From Mesobacillus jeotgali (lineage in GTDB: Bacteria > Bacillota > Bacilli > Bacillales > Cytobacillaceae): a stretch of DNA of 64,000 nt. Positions 62,167 through 64,000 of the stretch are shown here, piece by piece. Position 1 is the first letter of the stretch, and each line of letters starts with the position of its first letter. Below the pieces are notes generated by a model. The model did no database searches. It had not been told where the DNA came from and was given only the letters and a program-made list of their open reading frames with translations. Position numbers and translations under genes: made by a program. The stretch covers positions 2,474,001 to 2,538,000 of the forward strand of contig NZ_CP109811.1 of the NCBI RefSeq assembly GCF_014856545.2, read 5' to 3'.

Positions 62167-63462
62167 ATGAATTATAACCAGAATAAGAAGATTGCTCAAA
62201 TAACTTCTCAGACTCTTATTATAGGAGTCGATATTGCCAAATTCAAGCATGTGGCACGGGCTCAAGATTTTAGGGGAATAGAGTTTGGATCTCCATGTCA
62301 ATTTGAAAATACTAAAGAAGGAATTGAGCATTTTCTTAAATGGATTTCGGAAATTAAAAAAGAACAGCGTATGGAAAAAGTGATGGTTGGCATGGAGCCG
62401 ACAGGCCATTATTGGTTTAACTTGGCCCATATTTTAAAAGATAACGGGATTAAATTTGTCGCTGTAAACCCCTTGCACGTCAAGAAAAGCAAGGAGTTGG
62501 ATGATAACTCACCTACGAAGAATGATGTGAAAGATGCCAAGGTCATAGCTCAGCTGGTCAAGGACGGAAGATACGCAGAACCTACGATACCGCAAGGTGT
62601 TTATGCAGAACTCCGGGTGGCAAAGAAAATTCGCGATCTTTTAACTGAAGACCTACAAACGGTCCAAGGACAGGTACACAACTGGATTGACCGGTATTTT
62701 CCGGAATTCCTCAAGGTATTTAAGAAATGGGAAGGTAAGGCTGCTTTACAATTCTTAAAGCTCTATGCCTTGCCACATGAAATAGCTGTATTCACCGAAG
62801 AAGAACTACTCGTTCATTTGAGAAAATCCGTATCACGGAGTGTTGGATTAAACAAGATTCGCGAGTTAAAACAGGCAGCCAGTAAGTCCATCGGACTTCG
62901 ACAAGGTGCTGAAATGGCCAGGCTTGAGCTAAAAACCATTCTGGCTAAGTATGAATTAATCCAGTTACAATTCGGAGAATTGGATGCAAGACTTGACGGT
63001 CTGCTTAATGATATTCCAGGTGTACAACAAATGTTAGCGATAAAAGGTGTGGGCAGGGATACAATTGCCGGCTTCTTCGCTGAAGTAGGAGATTTAGGCG
63101 AATATAATCATCCCAGGCAAATTATCAAGCTGGCCGGTTTAAGCTTGAAAGAAAATACATCGGGTAAGCACAAAGGAAAAACGACCATTACAAAAAGGGG
63201 CCGTAAGAAGCTAAGGGCCCTGTTATTCAGGGTTTGTATGATTCTTGTCGCCAAAAATACGGCATTTAAGGCGTTACATGCGTACTATACTCAACGTCCG
63301 GATAATCCATTAAAGAAGATGCAGTCCCTGATCGCTTTGTGTAATAAACTAATCCGGATCCTCTTTAGTATTGGTAAAAAGCAATTTGAGTTTAATGAAG
63401 AAAAGATGTTAAAGGACATCCCTCATTTGGCACTAGCCCAGAAGACGGAAATGGCAGCGTAA
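62167..63462 (+). CDS. IS110-family DEDD transposase/recombinase
   Basis: A 431-residue transposase. The N-terminal RuvC-like DEDD domain has Asp in IIGVDIAK (about D21), Glu in GMEPTGHYW (about E77) and Asp pair in NDVKDAKV (about 119-123). A coiled-coil region follows, then the C-terminal Tnp_20 domain with IKGVGRDTIAGFFAEVGD and the Ser region AGLSLKENTSGKHKG. These enzymes, guided by a bridge RNA, join element and target DNA. CAGGAGG precedes the ATG. Full length and intact, so it may be active. Confidence 0.92.
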   Translation: MNYNQNKKIAQITSQTLIIGVDIAKFKHVARAQDFRGIEFGSPCQFENTKEGIEHFLKWISEIKKEQRMEKVMVGMEPTGHYWFNLAHILKDNGIKFVAVNPLHVKKSKELDDNSPTKNDVKDAKVIAQLVKDGRYAEPTIPQGVYAELRVAKKIRDLLTEDLQTVQGQVHNWIDRYFPEFLKVFKKWEGKAALQFLKLYALPHEIAVFTEEELLVHLRKSVSRSVGLNKIRELKQAASKSIGLRQGAEMARLELKTILAKYELIQLQFGELDARLDGLLNDIPGVQQMLAIKGVGRDTIAGFFAEVGDLGEYNHPRQIIKLAGLSLKENTSGKHKGKTTITKRGRKKLRALLFRVCMILVAKNTAFKALHAYYTQRPDNPLKKMQSLIALCNKLIRILFSIGKKQFEFNEEKMLKDIPHLALAQKTEMAA

Positions 63463-63956
63463 CTCTGTTTTAGTTTAGATGAATAGTAGTTCTGGTTTTA
63501 TAGATTTTGGAGACATTTGAAGCACGGATTAGTCGGCAAAGCAACTAAATTACGGGCTAAGACCCTGTGGGGCAGCATGGCTGACATCCACCTCATGGAA
63601 AGGTTGGACGAAGGAATTTGAGAGCGAAGACTCTGTGAGGCATGGGAGGGTTGACCTCCATGAGTAAATGTGGACATCCACCAGTGCGGTTATATTTTTA
63701 CTCATCCACCATTTTCTGTAAGGAACTGGTTAGTGGGTTGTAGCTCTTTTTTCTTACTCTGTCCAAAAAAATCCTTTCAAGTGAAGATCCTCCATTTATA
63801 AAGCCAGTTACCGGAAGGTAAACGACTATGAAATTCTAAGAAAACATGAGTAAATCGGCGTTTTGGCTTCATTTATTGAGGGAGTTATGTTTAAGAAGGA
63901 AAAAACATAGTTAGAATAGAATTTATTATATAAAAAATAAAAGGGAGTGTTTTCCA
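63463..63956. other. Non-coding stretch: IS right end and promoter of next gene
   Basis: No gene. The left half belongs to the IS (bridge RNA candidate). The right half should hold the promoter for the gene at 63957. Confidence 0.55.
63500..63690 (+). ncRNA. Candidate bridge RNA of the IS110-family element
   Basis: About 190 bases with two similar segments: AAGACCCTGTGGGGCAGCATGG and GAAGACTCTGTGAGGCATGG, compared here only in part, each followed by a GTTGAC/CTGACAT-CC stretch that can fold into stem-loops. Two such loops are expected for target and donor binding. The left flank of the transposase gene is too short to hold the RNA, so the right side is the likely place. Confidence 0.45.
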
Positions 63957-64000
63957 TTGCTTTCATCTCGTACGTTAAATGAAAAAATTGCTTTTATAAT
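63957..64000 (+). CDS. Start of a gene cut by the window edge
   Basis: TTG at 63957 lies seven bases after AAGGGAGTG and opens LSSRTLNEKIAFI. The N-K-IAFI pattern resembles the first strand of a Rossmann dinucleotide-binding enzyme such as pyrroline-5-carboxylate reductase, but only 14 codons are visible, so the identity is a guess. Confidence 0.35.
   Translation, partial: MLSSRTLNEKIAFI

Larger units (their letters stand above)
62100..63700 (+). mobile_element. IS110-family insertion sequence, approximate limits
   Basis: Limits are estimates: the left side begins after the interspersed repeat (about 62045-62110) and the right side after the structured non-coding part (about 63690-63720). 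No clear terminal inverted repeats are seen, as usual for the family. The short left and long right non-coding parts suit the IS1111 branch. Confidence 0.6.

Noticed and set aside
1..64000. CRISPR arrays, tRNA and rRNA genes
   Set aside because: No regularly spaced direct repeats and no tRNA- or rRNA-like stretches were noticed on reading both strands; a covariance search was not possible.

Overview
The window is a low-GC Gram-positive chromosome segment, most likely from a spore-forming Bacillaceae (Bacillus/Mesobacillus/Cytobacillus-like). Supporting signs are strong AGGAGG ribosome sites with frequent TTG/GTG starts, lipoboxes with lgt, a SpoIIP-type protein, CsoR/CopZ/CopA copper control, an X/M-like ECF sigma factor and an AbrB-like protein. 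No rRNA, tRNA or CRISPR array was seen.

Layout. (1) 1-3093: ordinary chromosome with a nucleoside hydrolase fragment, an MFS transporter, a small Gly/Tyr/Trp-rich protein and a flavin reductase. (2) About 3095-13280: a Tn7-like element. Four copies of a 20-bp motif at the left look like a transposon end. Next to them is a two-gene Pycsar anti-phage system (nucleotide cyclase plus membrane effector). Then come a small ORF, TnsA-, TnsB- and TnsC-like genes, two TniQ genes and a tyrosine-recombinase homologue. The TnsA-like protein lacks two of its three catalytic residues, and the recombinase lacks its nucleophilic tyrosine. I could not find the opposite end, so the copper region may or may not be cargo.

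(3) 13771-29582: copper/redox region with an Fnr-box-controlled beta-propeller lipoprotein, a possible structured RNA, a multicopper oxidase, a ferric-reductase-like membrane protein, a Cys-rich copper-storage protein, a SpoIIP paralogue, a BNR-repeat protein, csoR-copZ, a frameshifted copA, a YdhK lipoprotein, a two-component system and a cupredoxin membrane protein. (4) 29743-43501: two Dpp/Opp-type ABC transport operons. The first also encodes a PIG-L protein that has lost its zinc site, a sulfite/nitrite-reductase-like Fe-S half-protein, a second CsoR and a MATE exporter. Both operons start with operator-like sequences resembling those before csoR and copA, which suggests a copper-responsive transport system of unknown substrate.

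(5) 43660-56530: small membrane proteins. Two CBO0543-like genes are broken by in-frame stops. A six-gene cassette of SHOCT-type proteins occurs twice (46352-48180 and 53401-55020), flanking a methyltransferase, an AbrB-like gene, lgt and a second multicopper oxidase. The second copy is decaying. A multicopper-oxidase fragment, another SHOCT gene and a third CsoR-family gene follow. (6) 56696-64000: a Rieske protein, an ECF sigma/anti-sigma pair with an autoregulatory promoter, an orphan ABC permease pair bracketed by two copies of a terminator-like repeat, small proteins, an IS110-family element with a probable downstream bridge RNA, and the first codons of a further gene.

How it fits together: the CsoR-type repressors probably sense Cu(I) and release CopZ/CopA export. 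Periplasm-side oxidases, cupredoxin, YdhK and the Csp-like protein handle copper outside or in storage, and Lgt would anchor the many lipoproteins. The ABC operons appear to share this control. All functions are inferred by reading motifs; no database search was possible.
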